Source: Flavobacteriales bacterium
Lineage (GTDB): Bacteria > Bacteroidota > Bacteroidia > Flavobacteriales_E > Vicingaceae
Direction: 5' to 3'
Assembly (NCBI GenBank): GCA_002706365.1
Contig: PALM01000044.1
Location: 16,414 to 80,413, forward strand
DNA length: 64,000 bases
In this document: one piece after another, positions 45,008 to 54,166 of the stretch
Position numbering within the stretch: the first letter of the stretch is position 1
Layout: every line of letters starts with the position of its first letter
The notes under the pieces: model-generated
Seen by the model: the letters and a program-made list of their open reading frames with translations, nothing else
What the model was told of the DNA's origin: nothing
Databases searched by the model: none
Program-made: the position numbers and the translations under genes

Positions 45008-45033
45008 AATGTGTGAATGAAGATTCACACATT
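45008..45033 (+). terminator. hairpin after the M28 peptidase gene
   Basis: AATGTGTGAAT and ATTCACACATT form a perfect 11-bp stem with a GAAG loop, 20 nt after the stop codon. It is followed by an AT-rich stretch but no long T-run. Confidence 0.55.
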
Positions 45034-45070
45034 CACATTTATTTCCCTTCTAAATACCATAGCTATTTAG

Positions 45071-45087
45071 CTGATAGCGGCTATCAG
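45071..45087. promoter_or_regulatory. palindrome upstream of icmF
   Basis: CTGATAGCGGCTATCAG is a perfect 7-bp inverted repeat with a 3-nt centre. It ends 4 nt before the -33 TTG of the icmF promoter, so it could be an operator. Confidence 0.4.
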
Positions 45088-45090
45088 GAA

Positions 45091-45121
45091 TTGCTGCCCA
45101 ATTCATAAAACCGTAATTTTG
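45091..45121 (+). promoter_or_regulatory. icmF promoter, TTG-N20-TAATTTTG
   Basis: TTG at 45091 to 45093 and TAATTTTG at 45114 to 45121 are separated by 20 nt, which fits the Bacteroidota sigma-A consensus exactly. Transcription would start near 45128, leaving a leader of about 20 nt. Confidence 0.65.
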
Positions 45122-45147
45122 CATTCCTTCAAGACAAAGAGAATTCT

Positions 45148-48100
45148 ATGGAAACAGTAGCTCCTTATAAACCAAAGAATAAGATCAGAATTGTAACTGC
45201 AGCCTCACTTTTTGATGGCCATGATGCGGCTATCAATGTGATGCGCAGAATCATTCAAGCTACCGGCGTTGAGGTGATCCATTTAGGTCATGATCGATCG
45301 GTACAGGAAGTAGTAGATACTGCGATTCAGGAAGATGCAAATGCCATTGCAATGACATCCTACCAAGGCGGACATACAGAGTACTTCAAATACATGAAGG
45401 ATCTCTTGAAAGAAAGAGGTGCAGAACACATTAAGATCTTCGGTGGAGGAGGTGGAGTAATTCTACCAGAAGAGATCAAAGAGCTACATGAATATGGAAT
45501 AGATCGAATTTACTCTCCAGATGATGGAAGAGAACTTGGATTGCAGGGAATGATCAATGATCTTGTGGAGAGAAGTGATTATCCAACAGGTAAGGGATTG
45601 AATGGAGAGATCAATCATATTGGCGATAAAGACAGTAAGGCAATTGCCAGCTTGATCTCAGGAGCGGAAAACTTCCCTGAAGAGTCTAAAGGCATCCTTG
45701 AGAAAGTACACAAGCTAGCCGAAAAGGTTGAAACTCCTGTTCTGGGAATCACCGGAACAGGTGGAGCAGGTAAATCATCTTTAGTAGATGAGTTGGTGCG
45801 TCGTTTCTTGATCGATTTTGAAGATAAAACCATCGGTATCATCTCAGTGGATCCTTCAAAGAGAAAGACAGGTGGTGCATTATTGGGAGATAGAATTCGC
45901 ATGAATTCCATCCGAAACGATAGAGTTTATATGCGCTCTTTGGCTACTCGCCAGTCGAACCTTGCCCTTTCTAAGCATGTGAAAGAAGCAGTTTCTATCT
46001 TGAAAGCTGCGCAGTATGATCTGATCATTCTTGAAACCTCTGGTATTGGTCAGTCTGATACGGAGATTACAGATCATTCAGACCTGAGCTTATATGTGAT
46101 GACACCGGAATTTGGTGCAGCTACCCAATTGGAGAAGATCGATATGCTCGACTTTGCCGATGTAGTGGCCATCAATAAATTCGATAAGCGAGGCGCATTG
46201 GATGCACTTAGAGATGTAAAGAAGCAATTCATGCGCAATCATCAGCTTTGGGATGCCAAGGATGAGGATCTTCCTGTTTATGGAACTATCGCTTCTCAAT
46301 TCAATGATCCCGGAACCAATCAACTCTACAAGAGATTGATGGATCTGATCGTGGAAAGAACCGGTGCAGAATTGAAATCTTCTTTTGAGATATCCGATGA
46401 GATGTCGGAGAAGATCTTCATCATCCCGCCGAAGCGTACACGTTATCTTTCTGAGATCTCAGAGAACAACCGCTCTTATGATGAGTGGGTTGAACAACAA
46501 GCAGAGGTGGCACAGAAGCTCTATGGAATGCAGAAATCAATGGATGCCATATCTGAGCTGGATGTAGACGATAAGGACAGATTGATCAAGGATCTGCAAG
46601 CTTCATTTGAGAAGGTGAAATTGGAATTGGATCCAAAGAATTTCCAATTGATCCAGGAATGGGAAGGAAAGAAGAAAAGATATAGCGATGATGTCTATAC
46701 TTTCAAAGTAAGAGATAAAGAGATCAAAATGGAGACTCACACTACCTCATTGAGTCATACCAAGATCCCAAAAGTGGCTTTGCCAAAGTATCAAGCTTGG
46801 GGAGATATCCTCAAATGGCATTTGCAAGAGAATGTACCAGGAGAATTTCCATATACCGCTGGATTATTCCCTTTCAAACGAAAAGGTGAAGATCCAACAA
46901 GGATGTTTGCCGGAGAAGGCGGACCGGAAAGAACAAACCGCAGATTCCACTATGTTTCTAAAGAACTGCCTGCTAAGCGTTTGTCAACGGCTTTCGATTC
47001 TGTAACCCTTTACGGACACGATCCGGCTTATCGTCCGGATATCTATGGAAAGATCGGTAATGCGGGAGTGTCGATATGCTGCTTGGATGATGCCAAAAAA
47101 CTTTATTCTGGTTTCAATCTAGCGGATCCAATGACATCGGTATCTATGACCATTAATGGTCCGGCTCCAATGCTATTGGGATTCTTTATGAATGCCGCCA
47201 TCGACCAGCAATGCGAGATCTACATCAAGGAGAACGGCCTTGAAAAAGAGGTGGAGAAAAAGATCGAAAAGATCTACAAGGATAAAGGTGTTGATAGACC
47301 TGCTTATCAAGGTAAATTGCCTGAAGGAAATGATGGTCTGGGCTTGATGCTTCTCGGTGTTACGGGAGATCAAGTGCTAGATAAGGATGTATATGCCAAG
47401 ATCAAAAAAGACACCATTTCAAGAGTAAGAGGTACGGTTCAAGCTGATATCCTCAAAGAAGATCAGGCTCAGAATACCTGTATCTTCTCTACTGAGTTTG
47501 CGTTGAGACTGATGGGCGATGTGCAGGAGTACTTCATCGATAATCAAGTGAGAAACTTCTATTCAGTATCCATTTCAGGTTATCACATCGCGGAAGCAGG
47601 AGCAAATCCAATTACGCAATTGGCATTTACTCTGGCAAATGGATTTACCTACGTGGAGTACTATTTGAGTAGAGGTATGGATATCAATAAATTTGGTCCT
47701 AACCTTTCATTCTTCTTCTCGAATGGCATCGATCCGGAATATGCAGTGATCGGAAGAGTAGCCAGAAGAATCTGGTCGAAAGCCTTGAAGGTGAAATATG
47801 GAGCAAACCCAAGAGCCCAGATGCTGAAGTATCACATCCAGACATCCGGTCGCTCATTGCACGCCCAAGAGATCGACTTCAACGATATTAGAACAACGCT
47901 TCAAGCGCTCTATGCGATCTACGACAACTGTAATTCACTTCACACCAATGCCTATGATGAGGCGATTACCACTCCTACTGAGGAATCAGTAAGACGAGCA
48001 ATGGCTATTCAGCTGATCATCAACAGAGAATTGGGATTGGCAAAGAATGAGAATCCGCTACAGGGCTCTTTCATTATTGAAGAACTTACAGATCTTGTTG

Positions 48101-48528
48101 AAGAAGCGGTGCTCACTGAGTTCGATAGAATCACCGAAAGAGGAGGAGTGCTAGGAGCTATGGAAACCATGTACCAGCGTTCAAAGATCCAAGAGGAAAG
48201 CTTGTACTATGAGAATCTGAAGCATTCTGGAGAGTATCCAATTATTGGAGTGAACACATTCTTGAGTTCTAAAGGCTCACCAACAGTAATTCCGGGTGAG
48301 GTGATCAGAGCTACCAAGGATGAGAAAGAGTATCAGATCAAAATGCTGGCGAACCTTCATAAGTCAAATGAAGATGAAACCGCTAAGCAACTCAGAGAAC
48401 TTCAGAAGGCGGCAATTCAAAATGAAAATCTTTTTGATTCACTTATGGAAGCCTCAAAATACTGCTCTTTAGGTCAAATTACTCAGGCATTGTTTGAAGT
48501 AGGAGGACAGTATAGGAGAAATATGTAG
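45148..48528 (+). CDS. icmF: fused isobutyryl-CoA mutase (IcmF)
   Basis: This 1126-residue protein unites three activities. An N-terminal B12-binding domain (about 12 to 140) has LFDGHDAA, with the cobalt-liganding His near residue 25. A MeaB-like G-protein chaperone domain has the P-loop GTGGAGKS at 203 to 210 and [12 protein letters not shown]. The C-terminal mutase barrel (about 570 to 1126) has [22 protein letters not shown] and [16 protein letters not shown]. It isomerises isobutyryl-CoA and butyryl-CoA, or related branched acyl-CoA, with self-repair by its G domain. It has its own promoter and no operon partner. Confidence 0.95.
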   Translation: METVAPYKPKNKIRIVTAASLFDGHDAAINVMRRIIQATGVEVIHLGHDRSVQEVVDTAIQEDANAIAMTSYQGGHTEYFKYMKDLLKERGAEHIKIFGGGGGVILPEEIKELHEYGIDRIYSPDDGRELGLQGMINDLVERSDYPTGKGLNGEINHIGDKDSKAIASLISGAENFPEESKGILEKVHKLAEKVETPVLGITGTGGAGKSSLVDELVRRFLIDFEDKTIGIISVDPSKRKTGGALLGDRIRMNSIRNDRVYMRSLATRQSNLALSKHVKEAVSILKAAQYDLIILETSGIGQSDTEITDHSDLSLYVMTPEFGAATQLEKIDMLDFADVVAINKFDKRGALDALRDVKKQFMRNHQLWDAKDEDLPVYGTIASQFNDPGTNQLYKRLMDLIVERTGAELKSSFEISDEMSEKIFIIPPKRTRYLSEISENNRSYDEWVEQQAEVAQKLYGMQKSMDAISELDVDDKDRLIKDLQASFEKVKLELDPKNFQLIQEWEGKKKRYSDDVYTFKVRDKEIKMETHTTSLSHTKIPKVALPKYQAWGDILKWHLQENVPGEFPYTAGLFPFKRKGEDPTRMFAGEGGPERTNRRFHYVSKELPAKRLSTAFDSVTLYGHDPAYRPDIYGKIGNAGVSICCLDDAKKLYSGFNLADPMTSVSMTINGPAPMLLGFFMNAAIDQQCEIYIKENGLEKEVEKKIEKIYKDKGVDRPAYQGKLPEGNDGLGLMLLGVTGDQVLDKDVYAKIKKDTISRVRGTVQADILKEDQAQNTCIFSTEFALRLMGDVQEYFIDNQVRNFYSVSISGYHIAEAGANPITQLAFTLANGFTYVEYYLSRGMDINKFGPNLSFFFSNGIDPEYAVIGRVARRIWSKALKVKYGANPRAQMLKYHIQTSGRSLHAQEIDFNDIRTTLQALYAIYDNCNSLHTNAYDEAITTPTEESVRRAMAIQLIINRELGLAKNENPLQGSFIIEELTDLVEEAVLTEFDRITERGGVLGAMETMYQRSKIQEESLYYENLKHSGEYPIIGVNTFLSSKGSPTVIPGEVIRATKDEKEYQIKMLANLHKSNEDETAKQLRELQKAAIQNENLFDSLMEASKYCSLGQITQALFEVGGQYRRNM

Positions 48529-48550
48529 TCTGAGAAGAAATTTAGAACAC

Positions 48551-48585
48551 GAAATCTGAAATCTGAAATCAGAGATCAGAAATTT
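48551..48585 (+). repeat. GAAATCN heptamer array, copy 1
   Basis: Five units of 7 bp: GAAATCT, GAAATCT, GAAATCA, GAGATCA, GAAATTT. The last three units are identical to those at 53964 to 53984. Confidence 0.85.
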
Positions 48586-48668
48586 GAAGTAAAAAATTCG
48601 GATATTATAAAACTCTGAGAAGCTCAGTAAAAACTTTGTGAAACTCTGTGGTATAGCTTTTGGAGGCC

Positions 48669-48696
48669 GATTGCCGAATACTGATTGCCGATATTA
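48669..48696 (+). repeat. GATTGCC heptamer array
   Basis: Four 7-bp units: GATTGCC, GAATACT, GATTGCC and GATATTA. Two are identical, and the period is exactly 7. Confidence 0.6.
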
Positions 48697-48720
48697 GTAA
48701 TTGAATTACATCCGCCTTAA

Positions 48721-48761
48721 CCGCAAAGTACGCAAAGGTTTTCGCTAAGGACGCAAAGGGG
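48721..48761 (+). repeat. CGCAAAG-type dispersed repeat
   Basis: CGCAAAGTA, CGCAAAGG, CGCTAAGG and CGCAAAGG follow each other with short spacers. Similar text recurs at about 56386 to 56460 (on the opposite strand) and 57078 to 57130. Confidence 0.6.
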
Positions 48762-48853
48762 GTAAGTATCCTAATGATACTGTGACCTTTGCGCATAACG
48801 CAGCGCCATTGCGGCCCAACGGTTCTCGAGTGATTCAGCATGTCTCGATACTA

Positions 48854-48870
48854 TTCCGATTTTATCGGAA
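48854..48870. repeat. TTCCGAT/ATCGGAA hairpin
   Basis: A perfect 7-bp stem with a TTT loop. It is flanked by longer imperfect CGAGTGATTC and GAATCACTCG arms that could pair instead. Confidence 0.5.
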
Positions 48871-49220
48871 TCACTCGACAAGCTTATTGAATTGTTTCGA
48901 GAGAACCTTTTTTAATCGCACTCTCAACTCTAGTGTACTTCCTAATATTTTGAAACGTACGCGCTGACATGCTGTCCGTGCGGGGTCTATCGTGGTTGCC
49001 GAAGGCCGGAGACCGAGGCCGGCATTTAGGGTTAAAATGCCCTCAGTGTAACCTGCCGGCAGGCAGGCTCTGTGCCTTCTCAGTGTAGTCCCGAGCGCGC
49101 CGTCCTGAGTTTGTCGAAGGGGAGTCGAGGGGCTAGGGGCCTCTGTGTAGATTTTGATTCAATTCTAATACAAATTCGATGTATGACAGTATGCTGACAA
49201 CTAGGAATTGCTTTGACCAT

Positions 49221-49228
49221 TAAGTTTG
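49221..49228 (+). promoter_or_regulatory. -7 box of the lipoprotein gene at 49256
   Basis: TAAGTTTG matches TAnnTTTG and lies 27 nt before the ATG. No -33 TTG at the expected distance. Confidence 0.35.
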
Positions 49229-49255
49229 CTCATTCATCTATAGAATCTCATTATC

Positions 49256-50038
49256 ATGATTAAGAATTCGCTAATAGTATTTCTCATTATTTCATTAATT
49301 GCCTGTACAAATCAAGAGAGCGAAAAAAGTCCAGAAGCTGAAATGCATAAACCTGAAATGGTACTTCAATTGGAAGAAACACATCAAATGGATCAATGGT
49401 ATCAGAATGAGATGATCACTTTTGATCTCAATTTGGTATTTGGTGGTAAGAAAAGGTTCAAGGGTACGATATCAATGACTCCAAATGGTGGTTTAGTTAG
49501 GATGGAAGATTCTTCTAAAACAATGATCTGGAATGGAGAGGAAGCATTTATTTATCCAGATACCATTTCATATAAAAGAGCCAGGTTTGATCTATTGACT
49601 TGGTCTTATTTCTTTGCTGCTGCATATAAGCTTTCAGATCCGGGAACTAATCATTCAATGATCGAGGATCGAAAATTGGATGGATTAAATTATCCAAGCT
49701 TTAAACTGACGTTCGGAGAGGGTGTAGGCGATAGTCCGGATGATTGGTATATCGTATATCAAGATCGTGAAACGAAACTATTAAGTGGAATGGCTTACAT
49801 AGTCACTTATTCTTCTTCAGTAGAAGAAGAAGAAGAAGATCCACACCTAATAACATATAGTAATTATCAAAACATCAATTTATTTCCAATAGCTATGAAT
49901 TGGAAATTCTGGACTTGGGATGAATCAGGAGCAATGGACCGACAATTAGGAGAAGCTAGTATCTCAAATGTTGAGTTTACAGGATTTTCTGAAGAGCTTT
50001 TCATTCCAGATAGTTCCTTTAAGCTTGCAGGGAAATAG
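49256..50038 (+). CDS. hypothetical lipoprotein, possibly DUF6503
   Basis: The 260-residue lipoprotein has the signal MIKNSLIVFLIISLIACTN with a lipobox (LIAC). The body is beta-rich, with FDLNLVFGGKKRFKGTISMTPNGGLVRMED and DDWYIVYQDRETKLLSGMAYIVTY, the latter resembling the DUF6503 lipoproteins of Bacteroidota. A run of five glutamates occurs at about residue 190. A lipid- or polymer-binding role as in LolA-like folds is possible but not shown. Confidence 0.72.
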   Translation: MIKNSLIVFLIISLIACTNQESEKSPEAEMHKPEMVLQLEETHQMDQWYQNEMITFDLNLVFGGKKRFKGTISMTPNGGLVRMEDSSKTMIWNGEEAFIYPDTISYKRARFDLLTWSYFFAAAYKLSDPGTNHSMIEDRKLDGLNYPSFKLTFGEGVGDSPDDWYIVYQDRETKLLSGMAYIVTYSSSVEEEEEDPHLITYSNYQNINLFPIAMNWKFWTWDESGAMDRQLGEASISNVEFTGFSEELFIPDSSFKLAGK

Positions 50039-50055
50039 GGCTTTTATTAAAGAGC

Positions 50056-50083
50056 CTAGAACTTAGATCCTAGAATCAAGACG
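50056..50083 (+). repeat. CTAGANN heptamer array, left arm of pair 3
   Basis: CTAGAAC, TTAGATC, CTAGAAT and CAAGACG: two exact and two degenerate units, starting 17 nt after the lipoprotein stop. Confidence 0.75.
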
Positions 50084-50135
50084 TATTCTTTAATAAGAAT
50101 TAGAAAAAAGCTAGAGTTGGATGTTGAAACTAAAA

Positions 50136-50168
50136 TGTCTAGGTTCTAGTGTCTAAATTCTAGACTCT
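50136..50168 (-). repeat. CTAGANN heptamer array, right arm of pair 3
   Basis: In plus orientation TGTCTAG, GTTCTAG, TGTCTAA, ATTCTAG and partial ACTCT. It faces the left arm across about 52 nt and lies between two convergent genes. Confidence 0.8.
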
Positions 50169-50211
50169 CTTTGATCTAACTTAAATTTTAAACCGATAAC
50201 TAGGCCAATGA

Positions 50212-50772
50212 TCAAAGCCCCAGCATACCCTCCTTCAAATCTTCATCCGCAGGTTCAGGACACAACCAAATACCGAATAGGGCTTTTTTAAACTCATAAC
50301 CAGGGATGGTTTTAAGCTTCTTTCCGTTCTTCATTACTACAACACCCTTGTTCTTGATGTAGGCAATGACATATTTATCACCTTTCACGATCTCCTCTGC
50401 AAATGCATCTTTGAAGGAAGCGATCTCATCCTTGAATTGTGCGGTATTGCCTTTAGTTGATTTTTCGAAACCCTCATCAACGGCATCGATCATCTTCTCG
50501 CTGCTGATCAGTCCGGATACAATTTCAATAGTGATGGCCATTGACTCATCAGCTTCTATTATCGCTTCAGCCTTCTTGCTCTTATTTTCTAGATAGAGGG
50601 CTCCTACATATAGATCCAGGAAGAATTTTTCTCTTAAGCCCGCTCCGTTGAAATCCAATTCTGTGCCTTCGACACTGATCATCTTTTCAGGAGTCACTCC
50701 TGAGATCTCTTCTTGAGCATTGAGCACTCCAAATGACAATAGGGCGATGAATATTAAGCTGATCTTTTTCAT
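50212..50772 (-). CDS. chalcone isomerase-like exported protein
   Basis: The 186-residue protein has a signal peptide (MKKISLIFIALLSFGVLNAQ) and a bacterial chalcone isomerase-like fold: LDFNGAGLREKFFLDLYVGALYLENKSK and EIVSGLISSEKMIDAVDEGFEKS, ending in FKKALFGIWLCPEPADEDLKEGMLG. In bacteria these proteins are periplasmic and probably bind fatty acids rather than flavonoids. Single gene on the minus strand, next to a methyltransferase gene in the same direction (38 nt). Confidence 0.9.
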   Translation of the reverse strand: MKKISLIFIALLSFGVLNAQEEISGVTPEKMISVEGTELDFNGAGLREKFFLDLYVGALYLENKSKKAEAIIEADESMAITIEIVSGLISSEKMIDAVDEGFEKSTKGNTAQFKDEIASFKDAFAEEIVKGDKYVIAYIKNKGVVVMKNGKKLKTIPGYEFKKALFGIWLCPEPADEDLKEGMLGL

Positions 50773-50810
50773 TTCTGTATTGGTTTACGTTATACCGAAG
50801 ATATCAATTT

Positions 50811-51452
50811 TTAATCCAAAGTCTCTATTTTGTAGATAGCTGAGTAAACTCCAGCCTTCGGATTTATCTTTTTTCGTTGAAGATGAAGGTTCAATTGATC
50901 GAATACCAAACTGTCGTCTGTGATCTTATCGGCTTCTATATTGCTGACCATCTTGAAGAATAGAAACATGCTTTTCTCCCTCATTCTCTGCATGAAAGTA
51001 TGGGCCTCATTAAAATCAGCATGAAGCCAAATTCCACCTTTTTTCAAATGAGTATTGAGTTTTTTGGCAACTTTCAATTTCTTTTCAGTGGGAAATAGAT
51101 CCAAGAAGAAGAATGTGAGTATTGCATCATAAGTTGCATCTGGCTCAATATCATTCTCAGTGCCACTAATAAAACGGATTTTGGCATTCGGCTTCCTTCT
51201 CAATCTTTTCTCCGCTTTATTGATCATCTTTTGAGAGGCATCCAAGAAATCGATATGCAATTTTGGTCTCAACTTCCATAAGTCGGGAAGGATCTTGCCG
51301 CTTCCTCCACCTATGAATAAGATGTGACCTTCTTGAGGGAGTTCATCTAAGAAATTCAATTGAGACTCCATCAAACTCTTCTTGAAGACCACATTGGCAA
51401 TACTGTCGTACATGCCAGCAACTGAATTGAAGTCGTTCGTTTTTTTGCTCAT
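50811..51452 (-). CDS. class I SAM-dependent methyltransferase
   Basis: About 213 residues from the ATG at 51452 (MSKKTNDFNSVAGMYDS). An ATG at 51488 would add 12 residues and nearly touch the divergent DUF3667 gene. Motif I is HILFIGGGSGKILPDL, where the third glycine position matches a SAM-binding loop. A motif II-like HIDFLDASQKMINKAEKRL and ILTFFFLDLFPTEKKLKVAKKL follow. The target is unknown; the start resembles UbiE-like enzymes. Confidence 0.82.
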   Translation of the reverse strand: MSKKTNDFNSVAGMYDSIANVVFKKSLMESQLNFLDELPQEGHILFIGGGSGKILPDLWKLRPKLHIDFLDASQKMINKAEKRLRRKPNAKIRFISGTENDIEPDATYDAILTFFFLDLFPTEKKLKVAKKLNTHLKKGGIWLHADFNEAHTFMQRMREKSMFLFFKMVSNIEADKITDDSLVFDQLNLHLQRKKINPKAGVYSAIYKIETLD

Positions 51453-51498
51453 TCGATTTCTCTGGGAAATGATAAATTTATGCCACATTCATTGAGAA

Positions 51499-52257
51499 TT
51501 GAAAGAAAATATAGAAAGCTGTAAGAATTGTGGGGCAAGTTTGCGGGCAGAGGATCGTTTCTGTGCGTCCTGCGGACAAAGAACCAAATTGGGCCGACTC
51601 ACATTCAAAGAGATCATTTCTGAGTTTCTGAGCTCGGTCTTTAATATAGATGCGCCTTTTCCGAAGACACTTACCAAAATGTTTTTCCACCCGCATCGCA
51701 TTATCAAGGAGTTCATCAATGGAAAGCGAAAGAGTTATTATGCGCCGGTGAAGTACATGGTGCTCTGTTTGTTTCTCAATATCCTGATTGGAGAATTGGC
51801 AGGTTTCGATCCCTTGGAAAACCAACGATCAATAGATACCGGGGCTATGGATGAGCGTTCAATACAAGGTTATAAAGCCGGTGAGTTCCTCAATCGCAAT
51901 TTGAATTTCTTCCTCTTTATCCTGCCTTTCAGTATATCCTTTTTTACGAAGATCTTCTTTTGGAGAAGCGGATTCAATTTTGCCGAGAGAACGGCTATGG
52001 GCTTTTATCTATCCGGACAATTCATTGTGATCTCTTTGATCCCTATGATGTTATCGATGCTTAGTCCAATGCTTTTCTATTTGATGTTCCCGCTTTGCAT
52101 ATTCTATTTTACCTATGCTTTTTTCAAAGTATTTGAGATGAAGATGAAGTTCGGACGCTTGATACTCTCATTCTTTTCAGCCTTCTTTTCTTTTTTCTTT
52201 TACATTTTCATCGGCTACAGCATTGCTTACACACTCACTATCTATAATATTGTCTAA
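51499..52257 (+). CDS. DUF3667 membrane protein with zinc ribbon
   Basis: The 252-residue protein starts at TTG 51499; an in-frame TGA lies just upstream and no ATG is available. It begins with a zinc ribbon (CKNCGASLRAEDRFCASCGQ) and the DUF3667 segment FLSSVFNIDAPFPKTLTKMFFHPHRIIKEFINGKRKSYYAPVKY. Four to five membrane helices follow. Function unknown. Its TAA is followed immediately by the GTG start of the glycosyltransferase gene, so the two are coupled. Confidence 0.88.
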   Translation: MKENIESCKNCGASLRAEDRFCASCGQRTKLGRLTFKEIISEFLSSVFNIDAPFPKTLTKMFFHPHRIIKEFINGKRKSYYAPVKYMVLCLFLNILIGELAGFDPLENQRSIDTGAMDERSIQGYKAGEFLNRNLNFFLFILPFSISFFTKIFFWRSGFNFAERTAMGFYLSGQFIVISLIPMMLSMLSPMLFYLMFPLCIFYFTYAFFKVFEMKMKFGRLILSFFSAFFSFFFYIFIGYSIAYTLTIYNIV

Positions 52258-53004
52258 GTGATCCTGGGAAAGAAAATAGTAGTGGTGATGCCTGCCTATA
52301 ATGCTTCCAAAACTTTGGAACGTACTTATAAGGAGATTCCCCATGACCTTGTTGATGAGGTAGTGGTGGTCGACGATTGCAGTCAGGACGATACAGCTGA
52401 GAAAGCGCGATCAATAGGTGTTAAACACCTTATCCAACATCAAGATAATCTGGGTTATGGTGGTAATCAGAAGAGTTGCTATAAGAAGGCTTTGGAGCTT
52501 GGTGCCGATGTGGTGGTGATGGTTCATCCGGATTATCAATATACCCCACTACTTATCCCATCTCTTTGCTATCCAATATGCAATGGTTTATTTGAAGTGA
52601 TGCTGGGGTCCAGGATTTTGGGTAAGGGAGCTTTGAAGGGTGGAATGCCTTTCTACAAATATGTATCGAACAGAATGCTCACTTTCTTTCAGAACATCAT
52701 GGTAGGGGCAAAGCTCTCTGAATATCACACAGGCTATAGGGCGTTTTCAAGAGAAGTATTGGAGAAGCTGGATTTTGAAGCCAATTCCAACAACTTCGTC
52801 TTCGACAATCAAATGCTATCGCAGATCATCTATGCGGGCTATGAGATAGGAGAAGTTACTTGTCCTACTCACTACTTTGATGAAGGATCCTCTATCAATT
52901 TGAAGAATAGCATGGTCTATGGATTTGGAGTGATTGAGGTTTCTTTGAAACACCGACTCCAAAAATGGGGCTTGGCTTCATTTGCCATCTACGGTAAAAA
53001 ATAA
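52258..53004 (+). CDS. family 2 glycosyltransferase (polyprenol-phosphate type)
   Basis: The 248-residue protein starts at GTG 52258, directly after the DUF3667 stop. GT2 motifs are VVVMPAYNASKTLERT, EVVVVDDCSQDDT, HQDNLGYGGNQKSCYKKAL and VMVHPDYQYTP. The acceptor region FYKYVSNRMLTFFQNIMVGAKLSEYHTGYRAFSRE is like dolichol-phosphate mannosyltransferase family proteins. Cytoplasmic or membrane-associated. It is followed 4 nt later by a methyltransferase gene. Confidence 0.92.
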   Translation: MILGKKIVVVMPAYNASKTLERTYKEIPHDLVDEVVVVDDCSQDDTAEKARSIGVKHLIQHQDNLGYGGNQKSCYKKALELGADVVVMVHPDYQYTPLLIPSLCYPICNGLFEVMLGSRILGKGALKGGMPFYKYVSNRMLTFFQNIMVGAKLSEYHTGYRAFSREVLEKLDFEANSNNFVFDNQMLSQIIYAGYEIGEVTCPTHYFDEGSSINLKNSMVYGFGVIEVSLKHRLQKWGLASFAIYGKK

Positions 53005-53008
53005 GTCT

Positions 53009-53965
53009 ATGCCAAATTGTATCGCCTGTAACTCTCCGACTTTCCAACTAAGATTTTCCTTGCAAGATCAGTACGACGATCATTATAGGCTTCTGAAATG
53101 TGAGAGCTGTGACTGCCATTATCTCGATCCCCGGCCAACTGAAGCACAATTGAATAGAGCCTATGATGATTCCTATTATGGAGAAGGGGAGAAGAAGTTC
53201 AGTGCATTCGTCGAGAAGATTCTCAATCACTTTCGCTCGGCTAAAGCTAAGAAGGTGGCTGGGAAATTAAGTAAGGATAGTCGATTTCTCGATATAGGTT
53301 GTGGAGATGGGGAGTTCTTATCTCAATTGTCGAAGCAGGCAGATTTTGAGCTCTATGGACTGGAAATTCCAGGCAAAGCAGCTGAAAGGGCCATTGAACG
53401 AACAGAATTCGAACTGATCATAGGCGATCTAGCTTCCACTAGTTTTCCATCTCAACATTTCGACTGCATTAGTCTGATCCATGTCTTTGAACATCTGCCT
53501 AATCCCACTGAAAGCATAGAGATCATCTCAAAAATTCTAAAGTCCGGAGGAAGACTGATCATAGAACAGCCGAATATTGAAAGTTGGCAAGCGAGATTGT
53601 TCAAGGACAAATGGCTGCACTTAGACCCACCCCGACATTTAAACCTAATGGGTCCGAAGGCCTTGAAGAAGATGCTAAAACAGCATGGTTTTCAATGCGT
53701 ATCCGAAAGCTATTTTTCACCGCAATTTAGTCCTTTTGGAGTGCAGCAGAGTTTGCTGAATCTCATTTTCAAAAAGAGGGAGGTATTGTATGAGCATCTG
53801 AAAGGAAACAAGGAATATGTTAAAAGCTATTCAGCATTCAATCTCTTCATGCAGAAGCTTTTTCATTGGCTTACTTTCCCGCTTTTTGTGATGACTGATT
53901 TGATTGCATCGATCTTTAGAAAGGGAGGGACGATGAAAATGGAGTTTAGCAAATCTGAAATGTGA
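53009..53965 (+). CDS. SAM-dependent methyltransferase with N-terminal zinc ribbon
   Basis: About 318 residues from the ATG at 53009. An N-terminal CIACNSPTF and CESCDCHYLDPRP pair of CxxC motifs is followed by motif I RFLDIGCGDGEFL. The family signatures SLIHVFEHLPNP and IEQPNIESWQARLFKDKWLHLDPPRHLN mark a Methyltransf_23-type enzyme often found in sugar or lipid modification. The last five codons (SKSEM and stop) are encoded inside a GAAATCN heptamer array. It forms an operon with DUF3667 and the GT2. Confidence 0.9.
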   Translation: MPNCIACNSPTFQLRFSLQDQYDDHYRLLKCESCDCHYLDPRPTEAQLNRAYDDSYYGEGEKKFSAFVEKILNHFRSAKAKKVAGKLSKDSRFLDIGCGDGEFLSQLSKQADFELYGLEIPGKAAERAIERTEFELIIGDLASTSFPSQHFDCISLIHVFEHLPNPTESIEIISKILKSGGRLIIEQPNIESWQARLFKDKWLHLDPPRHLNLMGPKALKKMLKQHGFQCVSESYFSPQFSPFGVQQSLLNLIFKKREVLYEHLKGNKEYVKSYSAFNLFMQKLFHWLTFPLFVMTDLIASIFRKGGTMKMEFSKSEM

Positions 53966-53984
53966 AATCAGAGATCAGAAATTT
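53950..53984 (+). repeat. GAAATCN heptamer array, copy 2
   Basis: CAAATCT, GAAATGT, GAAATCA, GAGATCA, GAAATTT. The first 16 nt are inside the methyltransferase coding region and supply its stop codon. Confidence 0.85.
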
Positions 53985-54145
53985 TTTTGATTTTGAATCA
54001 AATCAATCCGCGATAATCTGCGCAATCAACGGGAACAAAAGAAAGTTTATTATCTCCCGCAGATTTCACAGATCTACGCAGATTTAATTCGCAATCTAAC
54101 CCCAATTTCAAGTATTTCAAGCGTTGCCCTGAGCGTAGTAGAAGG

Positions 54146-54166
54146 GTAGAACCTAGAGTCTAGATT
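54146..54166 (+). repeat. solo CTAGANN heptamer array
   Basis: GTAGAAC, CTAGAGT, CTAGATT. No facing array within 500 nt. The core CTAGAGTCTAG is shared with the paired copies. Confidence 0.75.

Larger units (their letters stand above)
48529..49255. other. repeat island after icmF
   Basis: These 727 nt contain no credible gene. They are a mosaic of dispersed motifs: the GAAATCN array (48551), the GATTGCC array (48669), CGCAAAG-type copies (about 48721 to 48760), a TTCCGAT/ATCGGAA hairpin (48854 to 48870) and a CCTGCCGGCAGGCAGG palindrome (about 49059). A CTGAGTTTGTCGAAGG copy lies near 49102. The last 100 nt hold the promoter of the next gene. Confidence 0.75.

Noticed and set aside
45008..45033. 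CRP-type box (TGTGA..TCACA) after the M28 gene
   Set aside because: The half-sites are 8 nt apart rather than 6, and the perfect long stem fits a 3' hairpin better.
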